Source: Acidobacteriota bacterium
GTDB lineage: Bacteria; Acidobacteriota; Vicinamibacteria; Vicinamibacterales; JACQTH01
DNA length: 32,020 bases
Direction: 5' to 3'
Assembly (NCBI GenBank): GCA_016178075.1
Contig: JACOUA010000282.1
Coordinates: 1 to 32,020, forward strand
Positions within the stretch are counted from its first letter, which is position 1. Each line of letters opens with the position of its first letter. A program made the translations under genes and the position numbers. The notes under the pieces are model-generated. The model was not told the origin of the DNA. It was given only the letters and a program-made list of their open reading frames with translations, and made no database searches. Positions 7,816-14,800 of the stretch are shown here, piece by piece.

Positions 7816-7839
7816 GGGAAGGGCGCCAGCGCCCTTCCC
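7816..7839 (-). terminator. Hairpin behind the outer-membrane porin gene
   Basis: Perfect 11-bp arms, GGGAAGGGCGC (7816-7826) and GCGCCCTTCCC (7829-7839), lie 9 bases beyond the porin stop codon on the minus strand and before the next operon's promoter. That position fits a transcription terminator, but the following bases are only weakly T-rich, so Rho help or an RNA-stabilising role is possible. Confidence 0.6.
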
Positions 7840-7848
7840 GTGGCGATG

Positions 7849-10005
7849 TCAGAAGAAGTACAGGATGCGGAAGAACCCTGTGTTGCCTTTGTAGGGCCGG
7901 TTTCCGTAGCCAGTGCTGATCTCACCGAGGTAGTCGATCCGCGGCGTGCCCGGCTGGCCGGGGACATCGACTGTCGCGTAGTCGCTGATGTCGAACTTCT
8001 CGTACCAGTAGCCGAGGCCGACGCCGACCTTGGCCGCAAACATGTACTTGAGATCCACCATGAAGCGCTGCCACTTGTTCGTGATGGCCGGCAGCGGCTC
8101 GAAGCAGGACGTGAGCCCCGCTGCGCACGGGGAAGGAATCGTGAACCCGGGGTACAGGATGGCCGAGGGGCCGGACAGCGCCTTGTTCGTGGACAGCTCC
8201 TGAATTCGCGGACCACTATGGATGTACGCGTTGTTCGAGTCGCTGTAGTCATAGCTCACGCTGATGTCGGTCTTCTCGATCGCCTTGATCAAGTCGAGGT
8301 AGATGGTCGCGATGTTGACCTTCTCGTCGTTGTTCAGGAACCAGTTTCGGTTCGGGTCGAACCAGGTGCCATAGTCGGTGCCGGCGGGACTCGCGTTTCG
8401 CGACGCCTGGTTGCTGACGTACTGGTCGCGGCCGTAGTTCGCCCCCACCCGCACGCTCGGCATCGGGCTCGCGTTGATCCCGAAGTTGTAGACAGTGTTC
8501 TTGTTGTCCATCAGACCGAACTCGCGGCCCGGCCCCCCAAACGTGTCCCTGCCGGCGGCCACCGCGAAGCTGAGATCGAGAAGCGACACCGGGGTCACGG
8601 TGAACGCCATCCAGCCTCGGTCCCGAACGCGATCCGCAATGTCGTACGTCCGCAGGCCCGGTTGAAATCCGGCTTCCTCGAGAAGCTCCACGGACAAGCC
8701 CGTGCCGACTCGCTCCGAGTGCTCATAGATCAGCCGCACCATGAGGTACTGGTTCCCTACGGTGTCGACCGTCGTGCGGAAGGTGTAGTCCGTCGAACCA
8801 CTGAGTTCCCGGCTCGTCCGCTTGAAGTCATCGAGGGTGTAGCCGAGCCTGATGGATGTTCTCGACGTCACGTTGAACAATCCGTTCACGTCGAGCGTGT
8901 TCTGTCTAATGTTGAACGGTTCGGTCTCGCCACCGGTCTCCTCGGGTACCGCGTCCAACCGGACGTACTCCCTCGCGTCGAACGTCGGCGTCCGGTTCTG
9001 GCGATCGTTGTAGCGGTACCTCATGGTCAGCCCAAAGAAGCGAGTGGGCCGCGTGGTGTAGTTGACGAGCGCGTTGACACCCCGCACCTCCGCTTCGGCG
9101 GTGTTGCGCGGAAGGCTCGCAAGGCCGGGAAAATTCTTGTACACGGCCGGGCTGGCGATCACCGCATTGCTCGTCCACGGGATGAGCGTGTCGTTCTGTC
9201 TCATCGTCGTGAAGGAGAGCTGGGCATTCACGGCACTGTGCGCCGGCATCTTGTACAGACCGATGGCGCTCACGGTGTTGAGGTTGTTGCTTGGCGGCAC
9301 CGACATGCGGCTCCGCGCGGCGCCGCGGCCGTTGCTGTACCCGCTGAAGTCGATCGGGCTCGTATCGGTCGCCCTGACGGGGTTGTCGAACAGCAGCTCG
9401 TGGATGTTGTTGTGAAACCAGGACCCGTCCCACGCGACGCGGACCATCCCCTCAGGCTTGGTCCATTCCGCGGCCGCCGAAAAGTCGTTCGTCCGGTTGT
9501 CGAGCGGGACCGGCAACTGGTCGGCGACGCTGAACCCAAACGACGCGCCTTTGGGCTCGTGCCCGTTTCTGGCCGTCGAGTTGAACGAAAAGTTGAACGT
9601 CAGGTCCTTGCTGGAGGCAAACGACGCGGTGAGGCCGGCCACATCACGGCGCGCCTGGATGTCGAACGGTTTCGCCAGGCTTCGGTAGATTGATCCGGTC
9701 GCGAGCTGCGCCACGTTGCCCGGCACACCGACGACACCGGGGGTGTTGTTCTGGACGAGGAGCCGGGTGGCGGACTCGGGAGTCTCCTTGCCGAACACGA
9801 TTCGGGAAAGAGCGCCGTCCCGCAGGTCGCGGAAGCGCTCGAATCGTGCCTTGTCGCCATCGACCGTAGACACCCGCCCGCCGAATTCCATGGACCCAAT
9901 AGTGACGGTCGGCGCGTGGGGCGCCGCGGGGGGCTGCTGTCCCATGGCGACGCCCGCGGAGGCCACCACGAGCACGGCCGTCGCAATCGTCAGTCTGTTG
10001 CACAT
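7849..10005 (-). CDS. MtrB/PioB-family outer-membrane beta-barrel of a porin-cytochrome conduit
   Basis: The 718-residue protein has a signal peptide (MCNRLTIATAVLVVASAGVAMGQ) and then alternating beta-strand segments through to a C-terminal Phe (RILYFF), the usual signal for outer-membrane insertion. The N-terminal block FGGRVSTVDGDKARFERFRDLRDG is characteristic of MtrB/PioB/DmsF proteins, which sheath a decahaem cytochrome and let electrons cross the outer membrane. The decahaem gene lies directly upstream (10141-11103). The ATG at 10005 is chosen since AAGGAG is 7 bases before it; an ATG at 10011 is too close to that site. The CxxC near the N terminus of Shewanella MtrB is not seen; the mature chain's visible Cys pair is in SPCAAGLTSC. 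No outer-surface MtrC/OmcA-type cytochrome gene is present. Confidence 0.87.
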   Translation of the reverse strand: MCNRLTIATAVLVVASAGVAMGQQPPAAPHAPTVTIGSMEFGGRVSTVDGDKARFERFRDLRDGALSRIVFGKETPESATRLLVQNNTPGVVGVPGNVAQLATGSIYRSLAKPFDIQARRDVAGLTASFASSKDLTFNFSFNSTARNGHEPKGASFGFSVADQLPVPLDNRTNDFSAAAEWTKPEGMVRVAWDGSWFHNNIHELLFDNPVRATDTSPIDFSGYSNGRGAARSRMSVPPSNNLNTVSAIGLYKMPAHSAVNAQLSFTTMRQNDTLIPWTSNAVIASPAVYKNFPGLASLPRNTAEAEVRGVNALVNYTTRPTRFFGLTMRYRYNDRQNRTPTFDAREYVRLDAVPEETGGETEPFNIRQNTLDVNGLFNVTSRTSIRLGYTLDDFKRTSRELSGSTDYTFRTTVDTVGNQYLMVRLIYEHSERVGTGLSVELLEEAGFQPGLRTYDIADRVRDRGWMAFTVTPVSLLDLSFAVAAGRDTFGGPGREFGLMDNKNTVYNFGINASPMPSVRVGANYGRDQYVSNQASRNASPAGTDYGTWFDPNRNWFLNNDEKVNIATIYLDLIKAIEKTDISVSYDYSDSNNAYIHSGPRIQELSTNKALSGPSAILYPGFTIPSPCAAGLTSCFEPLPAITNKWQRFMVDLKYMFAAKVGVGLGYWYEKFDISDYATVDVPGQPGTPRIDYLGEISTGYGNRPYKGNTGFFRILYFF

Positions 10006-10019
10006 CGCCATTCTCCTTG

Positions 10020-10141
10020 TAACGAAGCTCCGCTTCGTTACTAGATCCGCGGCCGCTCGCGCGGCCGCGGCTAAGCCGTGGTTGCACGGCGACATTTGAC
10101 AGGTTTGTGCCACATTCATCTCCACGCCGTGCAAGCACGGC
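10020..10141. other. Cluster of four hairpins between decahaem and porin genes
   Basis: Four inverted repeats fill this gap: TAACGAAGC/GCTTCGTTA (10020-10040), CCGCGGCCGC/GCGGCCGCGG (10047-10056 and 10061-10070), GCCGTG/CACGGC at 10075-10090, and the same 6-bp arms at 10126-10141. The last overlaps the decahaem stop codon. The final two are near-identical copies in opposite orientation (15 of 16 bases), so they can also pair with each other. The two flanking genes probably form one transcript, with this cluster setting their relative expression; that role is inferred. Confidence 0.5.
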
Positions 10142-11103
10142 TAGCGGTGGAAGTACTTGCCAGACGGCGCGTTGGAGCCATGGATCTGCACGTGGCACAC
10201 CACGCAGCCGGATCCAATCAGCCTGTTGGCGCTGGCGGAGGTCCTCAGCGTGAAGCCCTCGTACACGGTTGGAGGATGTCGCGACGTCACATGGCACCGC
10301 TGACAGAGGAACGGCACCTTAGCGACGAGTAGCCGCTCGTTGTTCGATCCGTGCGGCTCGTGGCATGTCACGCAGGCATTCGCGACCGGCGCGTGCTCCC
10401 AGAGGTACGGCCCGCGCTTCTCGGCGTGGCAGCTCGTGCAGGCTTCGTTGACCGTCGTTCCCGCCTTGAGCAGCTTGACGTTGGGGGATCCGTGCGGGTT
10501 GTGACATGACGAGCACACCAGGCTGCCCTCGCGGACCGGCATGTGGTTGAAGCGGGAAATCTTGTTCACGACATTGCGATGGCAAGTGGAGCACAGCTCC
10601 GGCTGCGTTGTCGCCTTGATCTGCTTCTCGCCCTTGGGGCTGTGCACGCTGTGACACGTCGGGCAGCCGACATTTCGCTGGTCGTGCTGGCTCCCCGTCC
10701 AGAGTGCGTGTGTGCCGCGGTCGTGGCAAGTCGCGCAGATCTCACTTGCCTCACGCGGAGCCATGCCAGTCGTGCTGAACCGCCTGATCTTCGTCTTGTC
10801 GCCGACGTCGTCGAGATGCCCCTTGCCCGGTCCGTGGCACGTTTCGCAACCCTGCGCCGCGGCCGGACTACGTTCGAGAGAGGAGCGGCCATGCGGTGTG
10901 GCTTTGTACGCGTTGGTCTGCGCTTCGTGGCAGCTCGTGCACTTTTCCTGGCCAACGTACTCCCCGGCGGCTTGCTGGGACGACGCCTTTGCTGCGGACC
11001 CGGCCGGGGCGGAGTTGCTCGACGCCGACCCCGTCTGGACGAGCCACACCAGGGCAATCCCGGCGACGAGAACCCGGAGGACGGTCTTGCCGAATGACTG
11101 CAT
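10141..11103 (-). CDS. Decahaem c-type cytochrome, MtrA/DmsE/PioA family
   Basis: The 320-residue protein has a signal peptide (hydrophobic residues about 8-22) and exactly ten CxxCH motifs: CTSCH, CETCH, CATCH, CPTCH, CSTCH, CSSCH, CTSCH, CVTCH, CQRCH and CVVCH. Length and haem number match MtrA and DmsE. These proteins sit inside an MtrB-type barrel as a haem wire, and the barrel is the next gene. Typical second ligands are seen in NPHGS and EPHGS. GGAGAA stands 5 bases before the ATG at 11103. The gene heads a two-gene operon with its own promoter (11179-11232) and a structured leader. PioA works in Fe(II) oxidation and MtrA in mineral reduction, so the direction of flow is undecided. Confidence 0.92.
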   Translation of the reverse strand: MQSFGKTVLRVLVAGIALVWLVQTGSASSNSAPAGSAAKASSQQAAGEYVGQEKCTSCHEAQTNAYKATPHGRSSLERSPAAAQGCETCHGPGKGHLDDVGDKTKIRRFSTTGMAPREASEICATCHDRGTHALWTGSQHDQRNVGCPTCHSVHSPKGEKQIKATTQPELCSTCHRNVVNKISRFNHMPVREGSLVCSSCHNPHGSPNVKLLKAGTTVNEACTSCHAEKRGPYLWEHAPVANACVTCHEPHGSNNERLLVAKVPFLCQRCHVTSRHPPTVYEGFTLRTSASANRLIGSGCVVCHVQIHGSNAPSGKYFHR

Positions 11104-11126
11104 GGCGTTCTCCGTGCTTTTATGGA

Positions 11127-11166
11127 GGATGGCTTGGCGACCGCACGCGTCCGGTCGCGGCCATCC
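11127..11166 (-). promoter_or_regulatory. Leader hairpin of the decahaem cytochrome mRNA
   Basis: Arms GGATGGC (11127-11133)/GCCATCC (11160-11166) and GCGACCG (11137-11143)/CGGTCGC (11152-11158) stack into a 14-bp stem with a small internal loop and an 8-base apical loop. It occupies the predicted 5' leader of about 70 bases and ends 15 bases before the Shine-Dalgarno sequence. It may protect the mRNA or act as a regulatory element; no known riboswitch class is recognised. Confidence 0.5.
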
Positions 11167-11178
11167 CGCTTCGAGGCG

Positions 11179-11232
11179 ATACTAGGTATTCAGTATGAAA
11201 ATTTGATGAAAGTCCGCTGAACGAACGTTCAT
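11179..11232 (-). promoter_or_regulatory. Predicted promoter of the decahaem-porin operon with three 11-bp direct repeats
   Basis: On the plus strand ATGAA (11195), ATGAA (11206) and CTGAA (11217) are spaced exactly 11 bp, and TTCAT follows at 11228. On the minus strand TAGTAT (11184-11179) is a -10-like hexamer 10 bases from the first repeat, which puts transcription start near 11172. Repeats, TTCAT and hexamer align without a gap with 7687-7740. Binding by the regulator encoded at 12656-13342 is an inference from its family and adjacency. Confidence 0.62.
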
Positions 11233-11250
11233 CGAGCGGTAGGATGCGGA

Positions 11251-12690
11251 TCAGGCGTTCCCGGGTGTGTTGCCCGACTTCGAGACGAGGGGAAGCGAGA
11301 GCGTGAAGGTCGAACCCTGGTCGAGGGCGCTCGTGACAGTGATGGAACCGCCGTGCACGCGGGCGATCTGGTCGGCGATCGTCAGACCCAGGCCGGTGCC
11401 GCCGGTGTCCCGGGCCCGTGCCGGGTCGGCCCGGTAGAACGGCTCGAAGATGTGGGGAAGGTCGTCGGCCCCGATACCGCAGCCATGATCCTGAATGCCG
11501 AGGACGGCGCGGCCGTCGAGCGTCCGGATCGAGACGCAGACGGACGAGTCAGGTCTCGAGTAGCGGATGGCGTTCTGCGCCAGGTTGAGCACGAGACGGC
11601 GAAGGTGCAGCGCGCTGCCCGAAACGACCGGACGATCGCGGACATCGACGGTCACGGCGACCTGCTTCTCTTCAGCGATCGCCTGCGCGATCTCGCAGCA
11701 CTCGCCCGCGAGCGCCGCCAGATCGATCGGGACCGGGGGCTCGAGAAGGTGGCCCGCTTCGGCGAGCGCGAGCAGCCGGAGATCACGCACGAGATCGGAC
11801 AATCGTTCGATCTCTATCAGAAGATCAGCGGCAACGCGCGGGTAGTCGGCCCCTCGCCCCCCGTTTCGAAGGCCAGCCTCGATGACCCCTCGCATCGCCG
11901 CAATCGGCGTCTGCAGCTCGTGCGAGGCGTCGGCCGCGAATCGGCGGGCGCTCCGCATCGAGACTTCGATGCGGTCGAGCATCTGGTTGAGCATCGACAC
12001 GAGCCGATCGAGCTCGTCGCTGCCGGCTTGGATGTCGAGCCGATCGCCGAGGCGGCTGGCCTGGATCCGCCGCACGCGATCGACGATGGCGTCGACCGGC
12101 GCGAGCGCACGACGAGCCGTCACGCCGCTGCCATAGCTCGCCATGATGAGGACGATGCTGATGGAGGCCAGCATCGCGAGCGCGAGCTGCCACAGCGTCT
12201 GCCGCGCCGGCAGTGTCGAGGCGGCCACTTGGAGGACGATCCCTTCGGTTCCAGGGCGGCCGATCGCCACGCTGGCCATCCTCAAGGGAACGCCTCCCCG
12301 GCCGACGACGCCGACGATCGATCGATGATCCCGAATGGCGGTGGTCAACGTGCGTTCGCCGGCCCAGTCGAGCGTGGGGAAGGCGGGCGATCGAAACAGC
12401 AGGGTGTCCGGAGATTCCCAGACCGTCAGCGGGGCTTCAACCGCGCGCGGCTCGGCGGCGAGACGCTCACCGACATCCAGCGCGAGCAGCGACGTGCGCA
12501 GGTCGCCCGCGAGCTGATGGGCCCGCACCTCGAGGTCGGCGTCGAGCTCTCGATACAACGTGCGCGCGCGAATCAGAAGGACGAAGGAGCCGAACAGGAC
12601 CAGCGTCGTCCCCAGCGTGAGGAGGTACCAGAATGTGAGGCGGGCCCGAACGCTGCTAAGTCGCAGCCGTCGCTGGATCGCGGAGAACAT
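11251..12690 (-). CDS. Membrane sensor histidine kinase (CusS/QseC-like)
   Basis: The 479-residue protein has two membrane helices (about 20-41 and 167-187) bracketing a periplasmic sensor region of about 125 residues. A HAMP segment follows, then a HisKA domain with phospho-acceptor His257 in ASHELQTP, and a HATPase domain with N (NLAQNAIRYS), G1 (DHGCGIG), F (FEPFYR) and G2 (GTGLGL) boxes. The sensor region has no recognisable fold by eye and no CxxCH. Its 5' end overlaps the response-regulator gene by 35 bases, so the two form an operon. Homologues of this class often sense metals or envelope redox stress; the location beside the conduit genes suggests it controls them. Confidence 0.93.
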   Translation of the reverse strand: MFSAIQRRLRLSSVRARLTFWYLLTLGTTLVLFGSFVLLIRARTLYRELDADLEVRAHQLAGDLRTSLLALDVGERLAAEPRAVEAPLTVWESPDTLLFRSPAFPTLDWAGERTLTTAIRDHRSIVGVVGRGGVPLRMASVAIGRPGTEGIVLQVAASTLPARQTLWQLALAMLASISIVLIMASYGSGVTARRALAPVDAIVDRVRRIQASRLGDRLDIQAGSDELDRLVSMLNQMLDRIEVSMRSARRFAADASHELQTPIAAMRGVIEAGLRNGGRGADYPRVAADLLIEIERLSDLVRDLRLLALAEAGHLLEPPVPIDLAALAGECCEIAQAIAEEKQVAVTVDVRDRPVVSGSALHLRRLVLNLAQNAIRYSRPDSSVCVSIRTLDGRAVLGIQDHGCGIGADDLPHIFEPFYRADPARARDTGGTGLGLTIADQIARVHGGSITVTSALDQGSTFTLSLPLVSKSGNTPGNA

Positions 12691-13342
12691 AGCCCACCCC
12701 GCGCACCGCCTGGATGAAGCTCTGGCGGCCAGGCTCGTCGATCTTACCGCGCAGATGCTTCACGTAGACGTCGACGACGTTGCTGGCGTGATCGAAGGTA
12801 AAGTCCCAGACGTGCTCGGCAATCATGCTGCGGGTCAGCACATAGCCGGACCGTCGCATCAGGTATTCGAGCAGCGCGTACTCCTTTTGCGTCAGACTCA
12901 CCGCACGACCGGCCTGCCGCACCACTCGGGTCGCGGGATCGAGCTCGAGGGCGCCGACCGTCAGGGTCGGTATCTCAGTACGCTGATGGCGCCGCTGCAG
13001 CGCGCGGAGACGGGCCGTCAGCTCCGCAACCGCAAACGGTTTGATCAGGTAGTCGTCCGCGCCCGCGTCGAGGCCGCGCACGCGATCCTCGACCATGTCA
13101 CGGGCGGAGAGGATCAAAACGGGCACTTGCCGGCCCGCTTCCCGCAACCGGCGACAGAGCGCGAGGCCGTCCAGACGCGGGAGCATCAGGTCGAGCACCA
13201 CACCGTCGTAATCGTACGTTTGCGCGAGCTCCAGCCCCCGGGCTCCGTCGTGCGCGAGATCGACGGCAAACCCCTCCTCGATCAGCGCCTGGCTGATGTA
13301 GAGCGCCATCCGATGCTCGTCTTCGACGACCAGGATGCGCAT
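12656..13342 (-). CDS. OmpR/PhoB-family response regulator
   Basis: The 228-residue protein has a receiver domain with acidic pocket (VVEDE at 5-9), phospho-acceptor Asp51 (VVLDLMLP) and the conserved Lys in LIKPF. A C-terminal winged helix follows (LTQKEYALLEYLMRRSGYVLTR, then VDVYVKHLRGKID and VRGVGYVL), typical of OmpR-type activators that bind direct repeats as head-to-tail dimers. It is co-transcribed with the sensor kinase downstream. The 11-bp direct repeats at 7703 and 11195 are well-suited targets and lie before the only two cytochrome operons here. The stretch upstream of its own start shows no copy of that repeat, so autoregulation through it is not supported. Confidence 0.95.
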   Translation of the reverse strand: MRILVVEDEHRMALYISQALIEEGFAVDLAHDGARGLELAQTYDYDGVVLDLMLPRLDGLALCRRLREAGRQVPVLILSARDMVEDRVRGLDAGADDYLIKPFAVAELTARLRALQRRHQRTEIPTLTVGALELDPATRVVRQAGRAVSLTQKEYALLEYLMRRSGYVLTRSMIAEHVWDFTFDHASNVVDVYVKHLRGKIDEPGRQSFIQAVRGVGYVLRDPATAAT

Positions 13343-13477
13343 CGAAAGAGTGAGCCTTGCAACGACGGTTCCGGCCCGCCGGCTCAGGGTCTTCGGCCGC
13401 TGGAGGGCCAGGACGCCGGAAACCCGTTAGCGCGCCGGCCCGTGGCCAACACCGCACCCGTCGTCCGGACCGAAGGC

Positions 13478-13530
13478 GTCCGTTGTCCACGCAACCCTGA
13501 TGCCGAACGGCTGGGCCCCTGACAACGGAC
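13478..13530. repeat. Perfect 10-bp inverted repeat in a divergent intergenic region
   Basis: GTCCGTTGTC (13478-13487) and GACAACGGAC (13521-13530) are exact reverse complements 33 bases apart. They lie in the 255-base gap between the divergent regulator (13342, minus) and small membrane protein gene (13598, plus). The site could be an operator bound by a dimer with looping, or a stem in an upstream leader. No function is established. Confidence 0.5.
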
Positions 13531-13597
13531 ACTCTCGATTTCGCTCGAAAACTTGCGCCTGACGAGCTGGCACCCGGCTTGCGAAGGCTCACCCGAC

Positions 13598-13819
13598 ATG
13601 CTCGATCTGAAAACGTCCGCAAGGATGTCGCTCGCCTTGGGCGTGCTTTCACTTCTTGCGGTCCTCCTTAGTCACCTGGCGCTGACGGACATCTACCACG
13701 GCGAAGCGGATCCCGGCCTCGAGTGGCGAATTCTCCGGGCGTGCTTCGTCGTGATTTTCATGTTTCAGGTGTTCGCGCTCGTGACCCTTGCGAGGGTCGT
13801 GCGGGCCGCCGTGGGGTGA
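13598..13819 (+). CDS. Small two-helix membrane protein of unknown function
   Basis: The 73-residue protein has two hydrophobic segments: SLALGVLSLLAVLLSHLAL (about residues 10-28) and ACFVVIFMFQVFALVTLARVV (about 48-68). A short polar stretch (TDIYHGEADPGLEW) lies between them. The ATG at 13598 is chosen because it begins just before the first helix; GAAGG lies upstream at loose spacing. It precedes a second small gene by 6 bases, so the two are probably co-transcribed, perhaps together with the GNAT-like and haem genes further on. I do not recognise the family. The pattern is common in small membrane proteins near respiratory genes, but no role can be assigned. Confidence 0.65.
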   Translation: MLDLKTSARMSLALGVLSLLAVLLSHLALTDIYHGEADPGLEWRILRACFVVIFMFQVFALVTLARVVRAAVG

Positions 13820-13825
13820 GCCACG

Positions 13826-14089
13826 ATGACGACCGCCACGGTTGATCCATGTTGTGTTGCCGTCGATGTCGCCGGCCAGCTTGCGCGTATCAAAGGGGAG
13901 TTTCTCGAGATGCCGGGCCTGCGGCTGACGCTCGCGCAGGCGCGACGGCTCTGGGGCCTCGATGACGACGTATGCCGATGCCTGCTGGATATGCTCGTCG
14001 AGGTGAAATTTCTGCACCGGAAGCCCGACGGGACCTACGGCCTCGCATCGAGCGACTGGTCCCAGTTCGCGCGTCGCAGCCCGTACTGA
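13826..14089 (+). CDS. Small protein with possible winged-helix fold
   Basis: The 87-residue protein has no membrane segment. The order LTLAQARRLWGLDDDVCRCLLDMLVEVKFLHRKPDGTYGL reads like helix-turn-helix-wing: a helix after a leucine-rich approach, a recognition-type helix, then a strand pair with a basic turn (HRKPDGTYGL). Such small winged-helix proteins often bind DNA, but this assignment rests on pattern alone. Four Cys (CC at 9-10, CRC in the putative helix) are notable in so small a protein and could bind metal or respond to redox state. It follows the small membrane protein by 6 bases and is followed by a hairpin at 14114-14131. Confidence 0.6.
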   Translation: MTTATVDPCCVAVDVAGQLARIKGEFLEMPGLRLTLAQARRLWGLDDDVCRCLLDMLVEVKFLHRKPDGTYGLASSDWSQFARRSPY

Positions 14090-14113
14090 GGACAACACGG
14101 GCGTCCCCGGATT

Positions 14114-14131
14114 CCCGGCGTCCTCGCCGGG
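14114..14131. terminator. Hairpin after the small winged-helix-like gene
   Basis: CCCGGCG (14114-14120) and CGCCGGG (14125-14131) form a perfect 7-bp stem with a TCCT loop, 25 bases after the stop at 14089. The T content downstream is moderate (TTCTCGTTGT), so partial termination is possible. Confidence 0.4.
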
Positions 14132-14167
14132 TTCTCGTTGTCACGGAGAGCGTCCAATCCTGAAAGG

Positions 14168-14674
14168 ATGACAGATCCCGCGCATCCCGACGTTGGCCCT
14201 CTCGTTGCTTCAGCAGCCAACATGCAATCGCCCAGTCCCGCCGTCGTCGACTCGAAAGAGACGTATCAGATTCGCGTCCTCGGTCCGGACAAGCATGCCG
14301 TAGCCGTGGCCGATCTCACCCGCCTGTTTCGCGACGCCGCCCTCTCGCCGGGCCGGGGCGTCCGGGTCATGGAAGGCCCCTGTCTGGTCGCCGTGTGCGG
14401 GGAACGAGTCGTCGGCGCCGCTGCGTATCACCGCACGGACATGGAGCTCCGCGTCACCGATCTCGGGGTTTCCCCCGACTGCGACTGCCGCCGAGAGAAC
14501 ATCGTCTGCGCGCTCCTCGACGCGCTCGAGCTCGCGTGCCTCGCGGGCGGATCCGATCGGCTCGTGCTGAGGGTGCCGGACGATCTGCCCGGGTCGTTGC
14601 TGCAGCGCCGTGGCTACCTGATGACGAACGGCTGCGAAGGACGCTGGGCGGACAAGAGTTATCCGAAGGCCTGA
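14168..14674 (+). CDS. GNAT-like acetyltransferase domain protein
   Basis: From about residue 30 the protein has the strand-helix order of the N-acetyltransferase fold: YQIRVLGPDKHAVAVADLTRLFRDA, a central strand pair (CLVAVCGERVVGAAAYHRT, MELRVTDLGVSPD) that ends at the usual beta4 position, then a helix (NIVCALLDALELACLAGG) and LLQRRGYLM, which matches the GNAT closing motif 'F..GF'. The acetyl-CoA pyrophosphate loop (Q/RxxGxG/A) is poorly kept: DCDCRRENI stands in its place, so activity is uncertain. The start is unsure; the ATG at 14168 has AAGG directly in front, and an ATG at 14222 would also keep the whole domain. It precedes the haem operon, but no link in function is visible. Confidence 0.62.
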   Translation: MTDPAHPDVGPLVASAANMQSPSPAVVDSKETYQIRVLGPDKHAVAVADLTRLFRDAALSPGRGVRVMEGPCLVAVCGERVVGAAAYHRTDMELRVTDLGVSPDCDCRRENIVCALLDALELACLAGGSDRLVLRVPDDLPGSLLQRRGYLMTNGCEGRWADKSYPKA

Positions 14675-14800
14675 GCGGCCTCGCTGCCGGAATTCCGGCA
14701 CCGGGCCGGCCGTTCTCAATCCGGATTCCTGAAAGTCGCCCAAAACCAAACGTTTGTGAAGATCGCCGGCAGTGGCACCGCGGTTGCGACCTGCCGGGCC

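Noticed and set aside
7840-9693. 617-codon plus-strand frame opposite the porin gene
   Set aside because: The minus strand has the signal peptide, family N-terminal block and C-terminal Phe of an MtrB-type barrel; the plus frame has no domain features.
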